A stretch of DNA of 64,000 bases from Bradyrhizobium diazoefficiens (GCF_018131185.1 NZ_JAFCJE010000001.1:1020001-1084000); one strand, 5' to 3'. Positions 38,059 through 50,707 are shown, counted from the first letter of the stretch. The notes: generated by a model not told the origin, from the sequence alone. Made by a program: numbers and translations.

Positions 38059-39711
38059 GTGAATAGACCTGCCCGGGTCGTTGCCCAATCGACGTCGTCC
38101 AATCCGCCGCAAGGCATGTCGCTGTTGCGCGATCCCTTGCTCAACAAGGGCACCGCTTTCACGGAATCCGAGCGCGACGCACTCGGCCTGCGCGGCCTCC
38201 TGCCGCCTTGCGTGCTGACGATGGAGACGCAAGCTCAGCGCGTCCTCACCAATCTGCGCACGCTGCCGACCGATCTGGAGAAATACGTCGCGCTGAACGC
38301 GCTGCATGACCGCAACGAGGCGCTGTTCTTCCGCGTCGTCGTCGACAATATCGACGAGATCCAGCCGATCATCTACACGCCGACGGTCGGGCTCGCCTGC
38401 CAGAAATACGGTCTGATCTTCCAGCGGCCGCGCGGCATGTTCATCTCCTCGCGTGACCGCGGCCAGATCGCCGAGCTGCTGAAGAACTGGCCCTATCAGG
38501 CCAAGCTGATCGTCGTCACCGATGGCGAGCGCATTCTGGGACTTGGCGATCTCGGCGCCAACGGCATGGGTATTCCCGTCGGCAAGCTGTCGCTCTATTC
38601 AGCCTGCGCCGGCGTGCATCCGGAAGCGTGCCTGCCGATCGTTCTCGACGTCGGTACCAACAACGAAGAGCTGTTGAACGATCCCTATTATCTCGGCCTG
38701 CGCGAGCGGAGGCTCACGGGCGAAGCCTATGACAGCTTCGTCGACGAGTTCATGCAGGCTGCGCGACAGACGTTTCCGGGCGTGCTGATCCAGTTCGAGG
38801 ATTTCGCCAACCATTCGGCGTTCAAGCTGTTGCACAAGTATCGCGACGAAGCCTGCGTCTTCAACGACGACATCCAGGGCACCGCGGCGGTGGCGCTCGC
38901 CGGCCTGTTCTCGGCGCTGCGCATCTCCGGCGGCAAGCTCGCCGACCAGCGCATCCTGTTCCTCGGTGCGGGCGAGGCGGCGACCGGCATCGCCGATCTC
39001 GTGGTCTCCGCCATGATGGCGGAGGGTGCAACGGAGGCCGAAGCGCTCCGGCGCAACTGGCTGGTGGATTCCCGCGGCCTCGTCGTCGGCGGTCGCGAAG
39101 GCCTCTCGGGCCACAAGCTCCGCTATGCTCATGCCGACCAGGCGCCGATCTCCGACTTCCTCACCGCGATCAAGACGCTGAAGCCGACGGCGATCATCGG
39201 TGTCGCCGCGGTCGGCGGTGCCTTCACGCCCGAGGTTCTCAAGACCATGGCCGAGCTCAACGCGCAGCCGATCGTGTTCGCGCTCTCCAATCCGACGTCG
39301 AAGGCGGAATGCTCGGCGGAGGATGCCTATCGCTACACCGCCGGCCGCGCGCTGTTCGCCTGCGGCAGCCCGTACGACCCGGTGAAGCTCAATGGTCGCA
39401 CTTTCGTCCCGCGCCAGGGCAACAACTCCTACATCTTCCCCGGCGTCGGCCTTGGCGTCATCGCCAGCGGCTCGCGCCTCGTGACCGACGAGATGTTCAT
39501 GGCGGCCGCCCATACGCTTGCCGATTGCGTCGGCAAGGACGACCTCGCGCAGGGCAGTCTCTATCCGGCGCTGCCGCGCATCCGCGAGGTCTCCATCCGC
39601 ATCGCCGCGGCCGTCGCGGACGTCGCCTATCAGCGCGGGCTCGCGGACGGACCGGCCCCCAATGACGTCAAGGCCCTGGTGCAGTCCCGGATGTACGAGC
39701 CGCATTACTGA
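38059..39711 (+). CDS. Malic enzyme (NAD-dependent type, MaeA/SfcA-like)
   Basis: Oxidatively decarboxylates malate to pyruvate. 550 residues from GTG 38059. N-terminal RDPLLNKGTAFTESERDALGLRGLLP, QPIIYTPTVGLACQKYG (catalytic Tyr), RGMFISSRDRGQI, the metal-binding FEDFANHSAFKLL and NDDIQGTAAVALAGL, and the nucleotide motif ILFLGAGEAATGIADL. GGGGGAA precedes the GTG; the frame also allows a TTG 12 bases upstream. This is the ~550-residue form without a phosphotransacetylase domain. Confidence 0.93.
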   Translation: MNRPARVVAQSTSSNPPQGMSLLRDPLLNKGTAFTESERDALGLRGLLPPCVLTMETQAQRVLTNLRTLPTDLEKYVALNALHDRNEALFFRVVVDNIDEIQPIIYTPTVGLACQKYGLIFQRPRGMFISSRDRGQIAELLKNWPYQAKLIVVTDGERILGLGDLGANGMGIPVGKLSLYSACAGVHPEACLPIVLDVGTNNEELLNDPYYLGLRERRLTGEAYDSFVDEFMQAARQTFPGVLIQFEDFANHSAFKLLHKYRDEACVFNDDIQGTAAVALAGLFSALRISGGKLADQRILFLGAGEAATGIADLVVSAMMAEGATEAEALRRNWLVDSRGLVVGGREGLSGHKLRYAHADQAPISDFLTAIKTLKPTAIIGVAAVGGAFTPEVLKTMAELNAQPIVFALSNPTSKAECSAEDAYRYTAGRALFACGSPYDPVKLNGRTFVPRQGNNSYIFPGVGLGVIASGSRLVTDEMFMAAAHTLADCVGKDDLAQGSLYPALPRIREVSIRIAAAVADVAYQRGLADGPAPNDVKALVQSRMYEPHY

Positions 39712-39726
39712 GACAGCGGATTGGCC

Positions 39727-39751
39727 GGCCACCTCTGGTGGCCTGTCCCTT
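39727..39751 (+). terminator. Rho-independent terminator after malic enzyme
   Basis: GGCCACC (39727-39733), loop TCT, GGTGGCC (39737-39743), then TGTCCCTTTT. Perfect 7-bp stem starting 16 bases after the stop codon. Confidence 0.6.
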
Positions 39752-39882
39752 TTCGGTACGCCTAACTGTGGTGGAATCGTCACAGGCCGGCGCGAAACGG
39801 CGGCGGCCTCAGCACCGCTTTTGTTCCGACAAGGTTCTGCCCCGATTGCCCACCGAAAATCCGGCCGTTCGGAGGGCGTACC

Positions 39883-40401
39883 ATGTCTCGTATTGCACGT
39901 GCCGAAACTGCCCGGATTTCCTTCGCAACCTCATGCCGGCTGTTGCTGGCCATCGCCGCCGCCGCCTCGCTTGCCGCCTGCGCGCAATCCCCGGTCGGCC
40001 GCCAGAAGGCCGATCTCGCCGGCGCCAGCCGCCAAGCCGCGGTGGAGCGTCCGCACAAAGTGGCGGCGCTGCATCCACGCCCGATCAGCCGGGCGCGTCT
40101 TCCCGCCGGTGATGCGAAGAAGACCGCTTCGCATGGCATCGCCAGCTTCTATTCCGATACCGAGACCGCGAGCGGCGAGAAGTTCGACAAGAACGAGTTG
40201 ACCGCGGCGCATCCCAGCCTGCCGTTCGGCACCAAGTTGCGCGTCACCGATACCAACTCCGGTCGTTTCGTCACGGTCAGGGTCAACGATCGCGGGCCCT
40301 ATATTCGCGGGCGTGTGGTCGACATTTCCCCTTCCGCGGCCGAGGCGCTCGGCATGGTCGACAAGGGCATCACCAATGTCCGGCTCGAGGTCGTGCAATG
40401 A
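39883..40401 (+). CDS. RlpA-family lipoprotein (double-psi beta-barrel)
   Basis: 172 residues. The N-terminus has a lipobox LAAC (about residues 31-34) after a hydrophobic stretch, so it is anchored as a lipoprotein. The RlpA domain is at about 86-172: ASFYSDTETASGEKFDKNELTAAHPSLPFGTKLRVTD and VRVNDRGPYIRGRVVDIS. RlpA proteins bind or cleave denuded peptidoglycan at the septum. The SPOR domain of classical RlpA is missing. A shorter paralogue lies at 60421. Confidence 0.9.
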   Translation: MSRIARAETARISFATSCRLLLAIAAAASLAACAQSPVGRQKADLAGASRQAAVERPHKVAALHPRPISRARLPAGDAKKTASHGIASFYSDTETASGEKFDKNELTAAHPSLPFGTKLRVTDTNSGRFVTVRVNDRGPYIRGRVVDISPSAAEALGMVDKGITNVRLEVVQ

Positions 40402-40490
40402 GCTCGCACCATCGCGGCGCTTAACCGGCTGTTAGCTGCTCTGTCGCACCATACCTGTCCGACAATTCGGGGCTTTTGGGGAGGCGGCGT

Positions 40491-40646
40491 TTGAACACGA
40501 TCCAGTATCTCGAAGATCAGGCGGCGCGCGCCGAGCGGCTCGCCAAACGGATCACGGATACGATGACGATCGAAAGGCTCCTGACCTTTGCCGGCGAGCG
40601 CCGCCGCGAGATCGAGGTCATCGCCGGCAAGCGCCGCAGCGCGTAG
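40491..40646 (+). CDS. Small conserved-looking protein (51 aa)
   Basis: TTG start with a strong GGGGAGG 6 bases upstream. The product is a highly charged single helix (QYLEDQAARAERLAKR, then RLLTFAGERRREIEV, ending KRRSA). No domain recognised. It lies between the rlpA-like gene and two minus-strand small genes. The ribosome site and amphipathic composition favour a real gene. Confidence 0.5.
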   Translation: MNTIQYLEDQAARAERLAKRITDTMTIERLLTFAGERRREIEVIAGKRRSA

Positions 40647-40713
40647 TCCCGCAAGCCAGCCCGACGCGCTTCCGCTCCTCGCGTCCTTGTCGGAGCGATT
40701 GGATCACGCCCGC

Positions 40714-41028
40714 TCAGCTATGGCGCTCGACGAAGTCGCTGAGATAGTCGGGCAGCTCCAGGCCGTCGATCTCGCAGCGCGCCTTGATCTCGCCGGCGAC
40801 ATCGGTCGAGATGTCCTTCATCCAGTGTTCGAGCGTGTTGAACGAGATCACCTTGATGGGGTCGTTGAAGCAGCCGGCGACGAACTCGCGGATCGTGGCT
40901 TCGAGATCACTCCGCTCGATGCGGATTTCAGTCGCCTCGTCGCGGCGGTCGATCACCACGAACAGGGTCTGGTCTGCACCGTAGGGCACGACCGGGGATG
41001 GCACGCCAGCTCCAAGCATCTCAGACAC
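40714..41028 (-). CDS. Conserved hypothetical protein (104 aa)
   Basis: Soluble acidic protein with LFVVIDRRDEATEIRIERSDLEATIREFVAGCFNDPIKVISFN; no recognised domain. GTG start at 41028 with AAGG 7 bases before, or ATG nine bases later. Probably paired with the next minus-strand gene; the 106-base gap has no hairpin seen. Confidence 0.6.
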   Translation of the reverse strand: MSEMLGAGVPSPVVPYGADQTLFVVIDRRDEATEIRIERSDLEATIREFVAGCFNDPIKVISFNTLEHWMKDISTDVAGEIKARCEIDGLELPDYLSDFVERHS

Positions 41029-41134
41029 TCACGCCTTGGCTTCCGATCCCCGTTAACGGGAAGAGTCGGACGAAGGTTCCTGTGGGTGTGCGAGACGCTT
41101 GCCGTGCACGTGCAGCTTCGGCGTCTGCACGCAA

Positions 41135-41407
41135 TCAGAGAAATTCTCTCCAGCGCGATAGCTCGATGACGTGCTCGGGCGAGAGGACATCGGTGACCAG
41201 CGGCGGCTGCGCCGCCGTATGAATCTCATAGAGATGCCTGGTCGCCGCCGGCTTCTCGATGAACGCCGAGATGCATTCGTCGAGCGTGCCCTCGCTCACC
41301 TGGTACGGTTTGCGGTCCGGCTGACGCTGGTTGGCAAGCGACGGCCATTTATAAAGCACCGCAAGCGCGTCGAAATCGACCTTTGACTCCGAAACAACGT
41401 CCCCCAT
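41135..41407 (-). CDS. Hypothetical protein (90 aa)
   Basis: Small soluble protein: VDFDALAVLYKWPSLANQRQPDRKPYQVSEGTL then CISAFIEKPAATRHLYEIHTA. No known motif. ATG with GAGGCGGGA just before it. Same strand as the 104-residue protein downstream, suggesting a two-gene unit. Confidence 0.6.
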   Translation of the reverse strand: MGDVVSESKVDFDALAVLYKWPSLANQRQPDRKPYQVSEGTLDECISAFIEKPAATRHLYEIHTAAQPPLVTDVLSPEHVIELSRWREFL

Positions 41408-41539
41408 CGTCCCGCCTCACGCAAGAAATGCCCCAGCACGCGGTCTTGCGTGCCGGGGCTCACACCTGTCGCTGCATCTCAATGCACCGGACATAACGCA
41501 GTCGTCGGGAAAAAGTTCCCGGCGGTCCGCACGTCGCCT

Positions 41540-44227
<2,688 letters not shown>

Positions 44228-44379
44228 CGCATTCCTCCCGTATGTTTTGTTTTGCCGGCAGGCTATCGCCGCAGGTTCAGCTTGTCATCACAGCAAGTGC
44301 AATCTTCGGTGGTCGTTTGGGCGGCATCATGGCCACGTGAATCCTGCGGCGCTACACGCATCGCGATGCACAATGGCCG

Positions 44380-44398
44380 TGATTACCCGGGGTAATCA
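44380..44398. promoter_or_regulatory. 19-bp perfect palindrome, candidate operator
   Basis: TGATTACCCGGGGTAATCA, 9-bp arms around one G, in the 228-base divergent region between the monooxygenase-esterase gene (start 44227) and the small gene at 44456. Size and symmetry suit a dimeric TetR/MarR-like repressor; no regulator gene is adjacent. Confidence 0.5.
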
Positions 44399-44455
44399 TG
44401 TCCTATCCGTCTGTGTATGCTTGCGGTTACAAGCCACGCGTAGCGACCGAGCGTC

Positions 44456-44665
44456 ATGCCAGAGTTGAGTGAGCGAACCAAAGCGAACATGGACGTCGTC
44501 CTGGAGGAGACGTGCCGCCAACTGCCGCATGGCGGCGATCATGACAGCCGCAGGTTCATCGCCGAGCGCCTGATCGAGGCAGCACGGGCGGGCCATTCCA
44601 CGCTCGGCGAGCTCGGCATCGTCGCGCGCCACGCGCTGGCAGAACTCATCGCCAAGGGCGGTTAG
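44456..44665 (+). CDS. Hypothetical protein (69 aa)
   Basis: Helical, charged small protein: TKANMDVVLEETCRQLPHGG and RRFIAERLIEAARAGHSTLGELGIVARHALAEL. No membrane segment and no known domain. It ends 76 bases before the carboxylesterase homologue on the same strand. The composition is protein-like. Confidence 0.6.
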   Translation: MPELSERTKANMDVVLEETCRQLPHGGDHDSRRFIAERLIEAARAGHSTLGELGIVARHALAELIAKGG

Positions 44666-44741
44666 GTCGCGCGAGGCTTGCCTCTCTGACGGCCGCGGAC
44701 GTAACCTGCAGGAAACCGTCCGCGCATCGAGATGCCCAAAG

Positions 44742-46211
44742 ATGCGTTTCCTGCTTTCACTTCTCGCTGTTTGCGTTTTGCATGGCGCCGCTTCGGCCAT
44801 CGCCCAGCCGGTCGGACAGTTTCCGTTCGCGCTGACGCGTGAAGGACAGATGCTCGGCGCCGTCGCAGGCGAGGTGGCCTCGTTTAGGGGACTGGCCTAT
44901 GCGGCGCCGCCGGTCGGCGCACTGCGCTGGCGGGCCCCGCAGCCGACGCCCGAAAGTTCGGAGATGCGGACCGCCTACGACTATGGCGCGCCGTGCCTTC
45001 AGCTCTCGTTGGCGGCCTCGAGCGAGGATTGTCTCACGCTGAACGTGTTTCGTCCCTTCGGGGTCGATGGCCCGCTGCCGGTGATGATGTTCATCCACGG
45101 CGGCGGCTTCATCAGCGGCACCGCGAATGAGCCGCTGTACGATGGCGCCAGGCTGGCGCAGGCCGGTCTCATCGTGGTCACCGTGAACTATCGCCTCGGT
45201 GCGCTCGGCTGGCTCGCTCATCCCGTGCTGTCGGAAGACGGCTCCGGTAATTACGGGCTGATGGACCAGGTCGCCGCGCTTCGATGGGTTCACGACAACA
45301 TCGCTGCGTTCGGCGGCGATCCAGGTAACGTCACCTTGTTTGGCAGCGATGAAGGTGCGACGTCGATCGCGCTTCTGATGCTGTCTGCGCAATCGCAGGG
45401 TCTCTTCCAGAAGGCCATTCTGCAATCGATCCCCGGTCGCGCGCGGCTGCGCTCGGCGCAGGAGGCGGAGGCTGTAGGCCGGCAGTTCGTGGCGGCGCTT
45501 GGACCACAGGCGGATGCGCGCGCTGCCGAACGGCGAGGTCTGCTTGCCGCCGAGAGCGGACTCTTGAAGACATCGCGGCGCAGCTTCGCGCCGATGATGG
45601 ACGGACATCTGGTGACCGAGGATATTGCCACGGGCTTTGCGGCCGGACATCAAAGCCGCATCGCCCTAATCATCGGCTCGAACGATGACGAGACCGGTTT
45701 CGACGGTGAGCTCGAGATCAAGGAGGAGCTCGCGTCCTCGGGCATCACGAGCGACGAGCTGCGCGGTCTCTATCCCGACCTCGCGACGCCCTCGGCGCGA
45801 GCGGCACGGTTCTATACCGACAAGATCTTTTCCGAGCCCGCAAGATTGCTGGCCCGCCTGCATGCCGCACGCGGTGCGGCGACGTTTCGCTATCGCTTCG
45901 CCTATGTGCCCGAGTTTCGGCGCGCCAACCCCGAGGGCGGGCACGGGCGGGAGCTGCAGTTCATCTTCGGCGTGGAAGGCGTACCGGGAGCGGGCATCTT
46001 CTCGCGAGGCGATCGCGAGGCCGCAGGCCGCATGCGATCCTACTGGATCAACTTCGCCAGGAGCGGCGATCCCAACAGTCCCGGTCTGCCGCATTGGGAC
46101 CAAGCCGCAGGCCGCGATCGGCTGCTGCTGATCACGAACGATAGCATCGCCAGCGGAGACGATCCCTTCGCGGAGCGTCTCGACCGGCTCGCAGGCGAGA
46201 GCAAGAACTGA
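44742..46211 (+). CDS. Type-B carboxylesterase homologue lacking the nucleophile serine
   Basis: 489 residues with a signal peptide (about 1-21). Family hallmarks: FRGLAYAAPPVGALRWRAPQP, SEDCLTLNVFRP, oxyanion FIHGGGFISGTA (118-129), and WVHDNIAAFGGDPGNVTLFG. At the nucleophile elbow the usual GESAG is GSDEG (201-205), so Asp203 occupies the serine position. The acid in GSNDDETGF (about Glu317) and His401 in GGHGREL are kept. Either a non-hydrolytic homologue (as in cholinesterase-like adhesion proteins) or an altered active site using Ser202. Confidence 0.88.
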   Translation: MRFLLSLLAVCVLHGAASAIAQPVGQFPFALTREGQMLGAVAGEVASFRGLAYAAPPVGALRWRAPQPTPESSEMRTAYDYGAPCLQLSLAASSEDCLTLNVFRPFGVDGPLPVMMFIHGGGFISGTANEPLYDGARLAQAGLIVVTVNYRLGALGWLAHPVLSEDGSGNYGLMDQVAALRWVHDNIAAFGGDPGNVTLFGSDEGATSIALLMLSAQSQGLFQKAILQSIPGRARLRSAQEAEAVGRQFVAALGPQADARAAERRGLLAAESGLLKTSRRSFAPMMDGHLVTEDIATGFAAGHQSRIALIIGSNDDETGFDGELEIKEELASSGITSDELRGLYPDLATPSARAARFYTDKIFSEPARLLARLHAARGAATFRYRFAYVPEFRRANPEGGHGRELQFIFGVEGVPGAGIFSRGDREAAGRMRSYWINFARSGDPNSPGLPHWDQAAGRDRLLLITNDSIASGDDPFAERLDRLAGESKN

Positions 46212-46219
46212 GTTTGGAC

Positions 46220-46399
46220 TTAAGCCGCGAGCTCGACGCGCGGCGCGGGCGTCAGCCGCTCTTCCTCCAGATAGTCCATCGCGCCGTCCTTCTCGACGGC
46301 GTAGAACTGCTTGCCTTCGCGTGACTTGAAGGCGGCGCGAACGATGCCGCGGCGGCCCTTGTCACTGTTCACGACGTCCCCCAGCGCAAACTTCTTCAT
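46220..46399 (-). CDS. Small basic protein (59 aa), function unknown
   Basis: Reads MKKFALGDVVNSDKGRRGIV then FYAVEKDGAMDYLEEERL: a small SH3/KOW-like beta-rich pattern. An in-frame start 12 bases upstream is possible. Converges with the carboxylesterase homologue, 8 bases apart. No family name assigned. Confidence 0.6.
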   Translation of the reverse strand: MKKFALGDVVNSDKGRRGIVRAAFKSREGKQFYAVEKDGAMDYLEEERLTPAPRVELAA

Positions 46400-46550
46400 C
46401 TCACGTCTCACTTGTCTTCAGGCCGACTGCTTCGGCCCCGTCCGGATCTTGGGCGGCAATCGTTAACGGCTTGCTAACCATGCCGGTTTGCCTATGCTCG
46501 CCGGCGTCGCGCGGGCACCGGCACGCGCATTTGCCGACGAGACGGACCCC

Positions 46551-47345
46551 ATGACGCGATTTCCGACCCTGTTCCTGTCGCATGGCGGCGGTCCCTGGCC
46601 GTTCATGGAGGACAGGCGGGTGCAATATGCCAGGACCGCCGCGGAGTTCGGCCGGCTGCCGCAGCTGCTGCCGGAAAGGCCCAAGGCCGTGCTCGTCATC
46701 ACCGGCCATTGGGAGGCCGATGCCTTTACCGTGTCGACCGCGGCGCATCCGCCGATGGTGTACGACTATTACGGTTTCCCCGAGCACACTTACCACCTCA
46801 AATATCCGGCGCCGGGCCAGCCCGAGCTCGCCGCGCAAGTGAAGGCGCTGCTGACGCGCGCGGGGCTCGATTGCCGGGAAGATCCCAATCAGGGTTTTGA
46901 TCACGGCACCTTCGTGCCGCTCGGGCTGATGTATCCGAACGCCGACATGCCGATCGTGCTGCTCTCGCTGAAGTCGAGCTACGAGGCGGCCGAGCACGTC
47001 AAGGTCGGGCAGGCGATTGCATCGCTCCGCGATGAAGGCATTCTGATCGTCGGCAGCGGGCTGACCTATCACAACATGCGCGGCTTCAACCGGCCGGAGT
47101 CCAAGCCGGTGTCCTATGACTTCGAGGCGTATCTCAACGAGGCGATCAGCAACCCGGATCCGGCCCGCCGCAACGCGATGCTGGTCGATTGGGAAAACGC
47201 GCCGAGCGCGCGCCTGGCGCATCCGCGCGAGGACCATCTGCTGCCGCTGATGGTGGCCGCCGGCGCCGCCGGCAGCGACGTGGGTCATCGTGTTTTCGTG
47301 GATGAAGTCGCCAACGTCGCGATGGCGTCGTACAAATTTGGATGA
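46551..47345 (+). CDS. LigB/DODA-type extradiol ring-cleavage dioxygenase
   Basis: 264 residues from ATG 46551. Fe/Zn ligands and base are visible as SHGGGP (His), VLVITGHWEAD (His), GFDHGTFVPLGLMYP (His) and PREDHLLPLM. Length and order match the YgiD/4,5-DOPA dioxygenase group, which opens catechol rings. Natural substrate unknown. The frame is open to 46488; 46551 begins the family N-terminus TRFPTLFLSHGGG. Confidence 0.9.
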   Translation: MTRFPTLFLSHGGGPWPFMEDRRVQYARTAAEFGRLPQLLPERPKAVLVITGHWEADAFTVSTAAHPPMVYDYYGFPEHTYHLKYPAPGQPELAAQVKALLTRAGLDCREDPNQGFDHGTFVPLGLMYPNADMPIVLLSLKSSYEAAEHVKVGQAIASLRDEGILIVGSGLTYHNMRGFNRPESKPVSYDFEAYLNEAISNPDPARRNAMLVDWENAPSARLAHPREDHLLPLMVAAGAAGSDVGHRVFVDEVANVAMASYKFG

Positions 47346-47372
47346 ATCGTAAGGGCGGCGTGCGCCTTAACC

Positions 47373-47391
47373 CTCTCCCGCAAGGGGAGAA
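47373..47391. repeat. Short hairpin repeat CTCTCCCGCAAGGGGAGA
   Basis: CTCTCCC-GCAA-GGGGAGA type hairpin after the dioxygenase gene, same family as elements at 51396 and 61978. May act as a terminator for the converging genes. Confidence 0.6.
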
Positions 47392-47413
47392 GGAAGAAAA
47401 GCGCGTCGCTACC

Positions 47414-47674
47414 TCACCCGTATTTCAGCTTCATGAACAAAATGCCGCCGGCGAGCACCATGGTGACGGCGTTTGCCGCGACGAGCGGGGCATCGCCGGA
47501 GAGCAGGCCGTAGACGAGCCAGAGCGCCAGCCCCAGCACCATGACCAGGAACATGCCGAGCGAGATGTCGCCGGTGGAGCGGGTCTTCCACACCTTGATG
47601 GCTTGCGGCGCGTAGGCCACGGTGGTGCAGGTGGCGGCGGCAAAGCCGATCAGCTTGATCACGAAGGGGTCCAT
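47414..47674 (-). CDS. SemiSWEET sugar transporter (PQ-loop)
   Basis: 86 residues, three membrane helices: IKLIGFAAATCTTVAYAPQAIKVWKT with the PQ motif, SLGMFLVMVLGLALWLVYGLL and AANAVTMVLAGGILFMKL. SemiSWEETs dimerise and carry sugars down their gradient. The start ATG at 47674 matches the family length; a longer frame extends into glgA and is rejected. It lies 37 bases after glgA on the same strand, fitting a carbohydrate context. Confidence 0.88.
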   Translation of the reverse strand: MDPFVIKLIGFAAATCTTVAYAPQAIKVWKTRSTGDISLGMFLVMVLGLALWLVYGLLSGDAPLVAANAVTMVLAGGILFMKLKYG

Positions 47675-47711
47675 GGCGGCTCTATAGCATGGATTCGACG
47701 ACGGCCACGCC

Positions 47712-49166
47712 TCACGCGCGCGACGTCTTGAGATCGCGGTACAGCGCGGCATAGTCGCCGGCGCGGCCACGCCAGGAGACGTCGGTCGCAAGGCCGCTCC
47801 GTTGCAGCCGGCGCCAGGTCTGCTTGTCGTGGAAGGCGATGTTGGCCTTGCGCAAGCTGCCGGCGAAGGCATCCGCCGTCACGGGTGCGAACTTGAAACC
47901 GGTGGCGTCGCGGCCGGAGGCGTCGGCCTCGCCGATATCGACGATGGTGTCCTCGAGCCCGCCGACGCGCGACACGATCGGGACGGCACCGTAGCGCAGC
48001 GCGCAGAGCTGGGTCAGGCCGCATGGCTCGAAGCGCGAGGGAACGAGAAGCGCGTCCGAGCCGGCCTGGATCAGGTGCGCCAGGATCTCGTCATAGCCGA
48101 TCACGACGCCGATCCGACCGGGATTGGCGCGGGCCGCGGCCTGATAGCGATCCTGCAGATCGCGATCGCCGCTGCCGAGCAGCGCGAGCTGCATGCCTTC
48201 GCCCAAAATGGTCGGAATGACATCGAGCAGGAGATCGAGCCCCTTCTGCCACGACAGCCGGCTGATGACGCCGAGCAGCGGCGCCTCGTCCGAGGAATCC
48301 AGGTTGAACTGCTGCTGCAGCACCGCCTTGTTCGCGGCCCGGAACGTCAGGTCCTCCGCGCCGTAGCGGTAGGCGATGTGCGGATCTTCTTCCGGATTCC
48401 ACACCGAGACGTCGATGCCGTTGAGGATGCCGCTGAGCACGTGCGCGCGTGCGCGCAAGAGGCCGCCGAACCCCATGCCGCCTTCGTCGCTCTGGATCTC
48501 CCGCGCGTAGGTCGGCGACACCGTGGTGATGCGATCGGCGAATTGCAGGCCGGCTTTCAGGAAGCTGATGCCGCCGAAATATTCCAGCTCGTTGACGTTG
48601 AAGGCGTGCCAGGGCAGGCCGATCGATCCGATCAGCTCAGGCGCGAACTTGCCCTGATAGGCCATGTTGTGGATGGTCATCACGGTCGCGGGCCGCGGGC
48701 GATTGTCGTAGTGCAGATAGGCCGGCGCGAGCCCGGCCTGCCAGTCGTGGGCGTGCACGACGTCGGGCACGAAGGCCGGGACGAGGCCTTGGCCGATATC
48801 GGCGGCGATGCGCGACAGCGCCGCAAAGCGCACGCCATTGTCCGGCCAGTCGACGCCCTCGCTGGTGACGTAGGGGTTGCCCGGCCGCGCATAGAGATGC
48901 GGCACGTCGAGCACGAACAGGTCGAGCCCCTCGTGGGAGCCGGCGAGCAGCCGTCCGGGACCGCCAAAATAATCCGGCCAGTGCCGGATCTCCTCGACGT
49001 TCGATACGCGCCGCATCACGTCGGGATAGCCCGGCATCAAGGTGCGCATCTCGACGCCATGCGGCTTCAGCGCGATCGGCAGCGCGCCGGCGACATCGGC
49101 AAGGCCGCCGGTCTTGACGATGGGATAGACTTCAGAAGCGACCGCGAGGACGCGAACAGGCGTCAT
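47712..49166 (-). CDS. glgA: Glycogen synthase (ADP-glucose)
   Basis: Extends alpha-1,4-glucan from ADP-glucose. A 484-residue GT5 enzyme: [22 protein letters not shown] at the N-terminus (ADP-glucose site KTGGL), [31 protein letters not shown] and [17 protein letters not shown] with the catalytic Glu. Its ATG overlaps the glgC stop, so the two are translationally coupled in the order of the pathway. Confidence 0.96.
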   Translation of the reverse strand: MTPVRVLAVASEVYPIVKTGGLADVAGALPIALKPHGVEMRTLMPGYPDVMRRVSNVEEIRHWPDYFGGPGRLLAGSHEGLDLFVLDVPHLYARPGNPYVTSEGVDWPDNGVRFAALSRIAADIGQGLVPAFVPDVVHAHDWQAGLAPAYLHYDNRPRPATVMTIHNMAYQGKFAPELIGSIGLPWHAFNVNELEYFGGISFLKAGLQFADRITTVSPTYAREIQSDEGGMGFGGLLRARAHVLSGILNGIDVSVWNPEEDPHIAYRYGAEDLTFRAANKAVLQQQFNLDSSDEAPLLGVISRLSWQKGLDLLLDVIPTILGEGMQLALLGSGDRDLQDRYQAAARANPGRIGVVIGYDEILAHLIQAGSDALLVPSRFEPCGLTQLCALRYGAVPIVSRVGGLEDTIVDIGEADASGRDATGFKFAPVTADAFAGSLRKANIAFHDKQTWRRLQRSGLATDVSWRGRAGDYAALYRDLKTSRA

Positions 49167-50425
49167 TTATTGAGACCGTCGATCATCGGCTGGGTGACCA
49201 GCGAGATGCCCTGCTCGGTGGTGCGGAAGCGTTTCGCGTCGAGATCGGGATCTTCGCCGACGACGAGGCCTTCCGGAATTTCGACGCCACGGTCGATCAC
49301 GACGTTCTTCAGGCGCGCGCCGCGCCCGACATTCACATAGGGCATGATCACGGCGTTCTCGACATTGGCATAGGAATTGATGCGCACGCCGGTGAACAGC
49401 AGCGAGCGGCGCAGCGAGGCGCCGGAGATGATGCAGCCGCCCGAGACCAGCGAGCTCACGGCCTGGCCGCGGCGGGCCTCCTCGTCATGAACGAATTTCG
49501 CCGGCGGCGTGATCTCCGCATAGGACCAGATCGGCCAGGCGCGGTCGAACAAATCGAGCTCCGGCACGACGTCGGTGAGATCGATATTGGCGGACCAGTA
49601 GGCGTCGACCGTGCCGACGTCGCGCCAATAGGCGCCGTTGTGCCCGTTGGTTCGCACGCAGGAGGTCGAGAACTGGTGCGCGATCGCGCGGCCGTTCTTG
49701 ACGAGGTAGGGAATGATGTCCTTGCCGAAATCGTGATTGGAGTTCGGGTCCTCGGCATCGCGCTTGAGCTGGTCGAACAGGAATTTGGCGTTGAAGACGT
49801 AGATGCCCATGCTGGCGAGCGAGACGTCCGGCTTGCCCGGCATCGGCGGCGGATCTTTCGGCTTCTCCAGGAACTCCTGGATCCAGCCGTTCTCGTCGAC
49901 ATGCATGATACCGAAGCCCGAGGATTCCGCGCGCGGCATCTCCAGGCAGCCGACCGTGACGTCGGCGCCGCTCTCGACGTGCTGGCGCAACATCACCTCG
50001 TAATCCATCTTGTAGATGTGGTCGCCCGCCAGCACCACGATGAAGCGGCAGGCGTGGGATTCGATGATGTCGATGTTCTGGTAGACGGCGTCCGCCGTGC
50101 CGACATACCACATGTTCTCGGAGACGCGCTGGCTCGCGGGCAGGATGTCGAAGCTCTCGTTGCGCTCGGGGCGGAAGAAGTTCCAGCCCATCTGAAGATG
50201 GCGGATCAGGCTATGCGCCTTGTACTGGGTCGCCACCGCGATCCTTCGGATGCCTGAATTGACGGCATTCGACAGCGCGAAATCGATGATCCGGGATTTT
50301 CCGCCGAAATAGACGGCGGGCTTGGCGCGCCGGTCGGTCAGCTCCAGAAGCCGGCTACCGCGCCCCCCGGCCAGGACGAACGCCAGCGCCTGACGGGCAA
50401 GCGGCTCATTACCGACGGCACTCAT
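49163..50425 (-). CDS. glgC: Glucose-1-phosphate adenylyltransferase
   Basis: Makes ADP-glucose from glucose-1-phosphate and ATP, the committed glycogen step. 420 residues from ATG 50425: [72 protein letters not shown] and a C-terminal left-handed helix region. The frame is open for another 230 codons upstream, but GGGAGGATG lies at the right distance for the ATG at 50425 and this is the family N-terminus. Confidence 0.96.
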   Translation of the reverse strand: MSAVGNEPLARQALAFVLAGGRGSRLLELTDRRAKPAVYFGGKSRIIDFALSNAVNSGIRRIAVATQYKAHSLIRHLQMGWNFFRPERNESFDILPASQRVSENMWYVGTADAVYQNIDIIESHACRFIVVLAGDHIYKMDYEVMLRQHVESGADVTVGCLEMPRAESSGFGIMHVDENGWIQEFLEKPKDPPPMPGKPDVSLASMGIYVFNAKFLFDQLKRDAEDPNSNHDFGKDIIPYLVKNGRAIAHQFSTSCVRTNGHNGAYWRDVGTVDAYWSANIDLTDVVPELDLFDRAWPIWSYAEITPPAKFVHDEEARRGQAVSSLVSGGCIISGASLRRSLLFTGVRINSYANVENAVIMPYVNVGRGARLKNVVIDRGVEIPEGLVVGEDPDLDAKRFRTTEQGISLVTQPMIDGLNK

Positions 50426-50707
50426 GTCATCCTCCCACTCTGGCATTTCGGGGCTTTTTGTCGCGACAAGGCCCCGCGGTCCCGCGCCCACTGGAACCGA
50501 TAGTAATGGTACGCATAGTAAATCGTGAAGTAGGTTGTTGGTTGCGAAGATGGGAAGCTTAATGCTTTCGTCTTGGCGATCCAGCAGCACGCCGGTGGGC
50601 GGGACTTGTGCGCCGCACGCAAAATCCGGCTTTGATTCGGCGCCGGGATACCCGATCATGGTGGTGCGATCCTTTTCCAAGCGGAACGTCACACAGGGAG
50701 TAAGACG

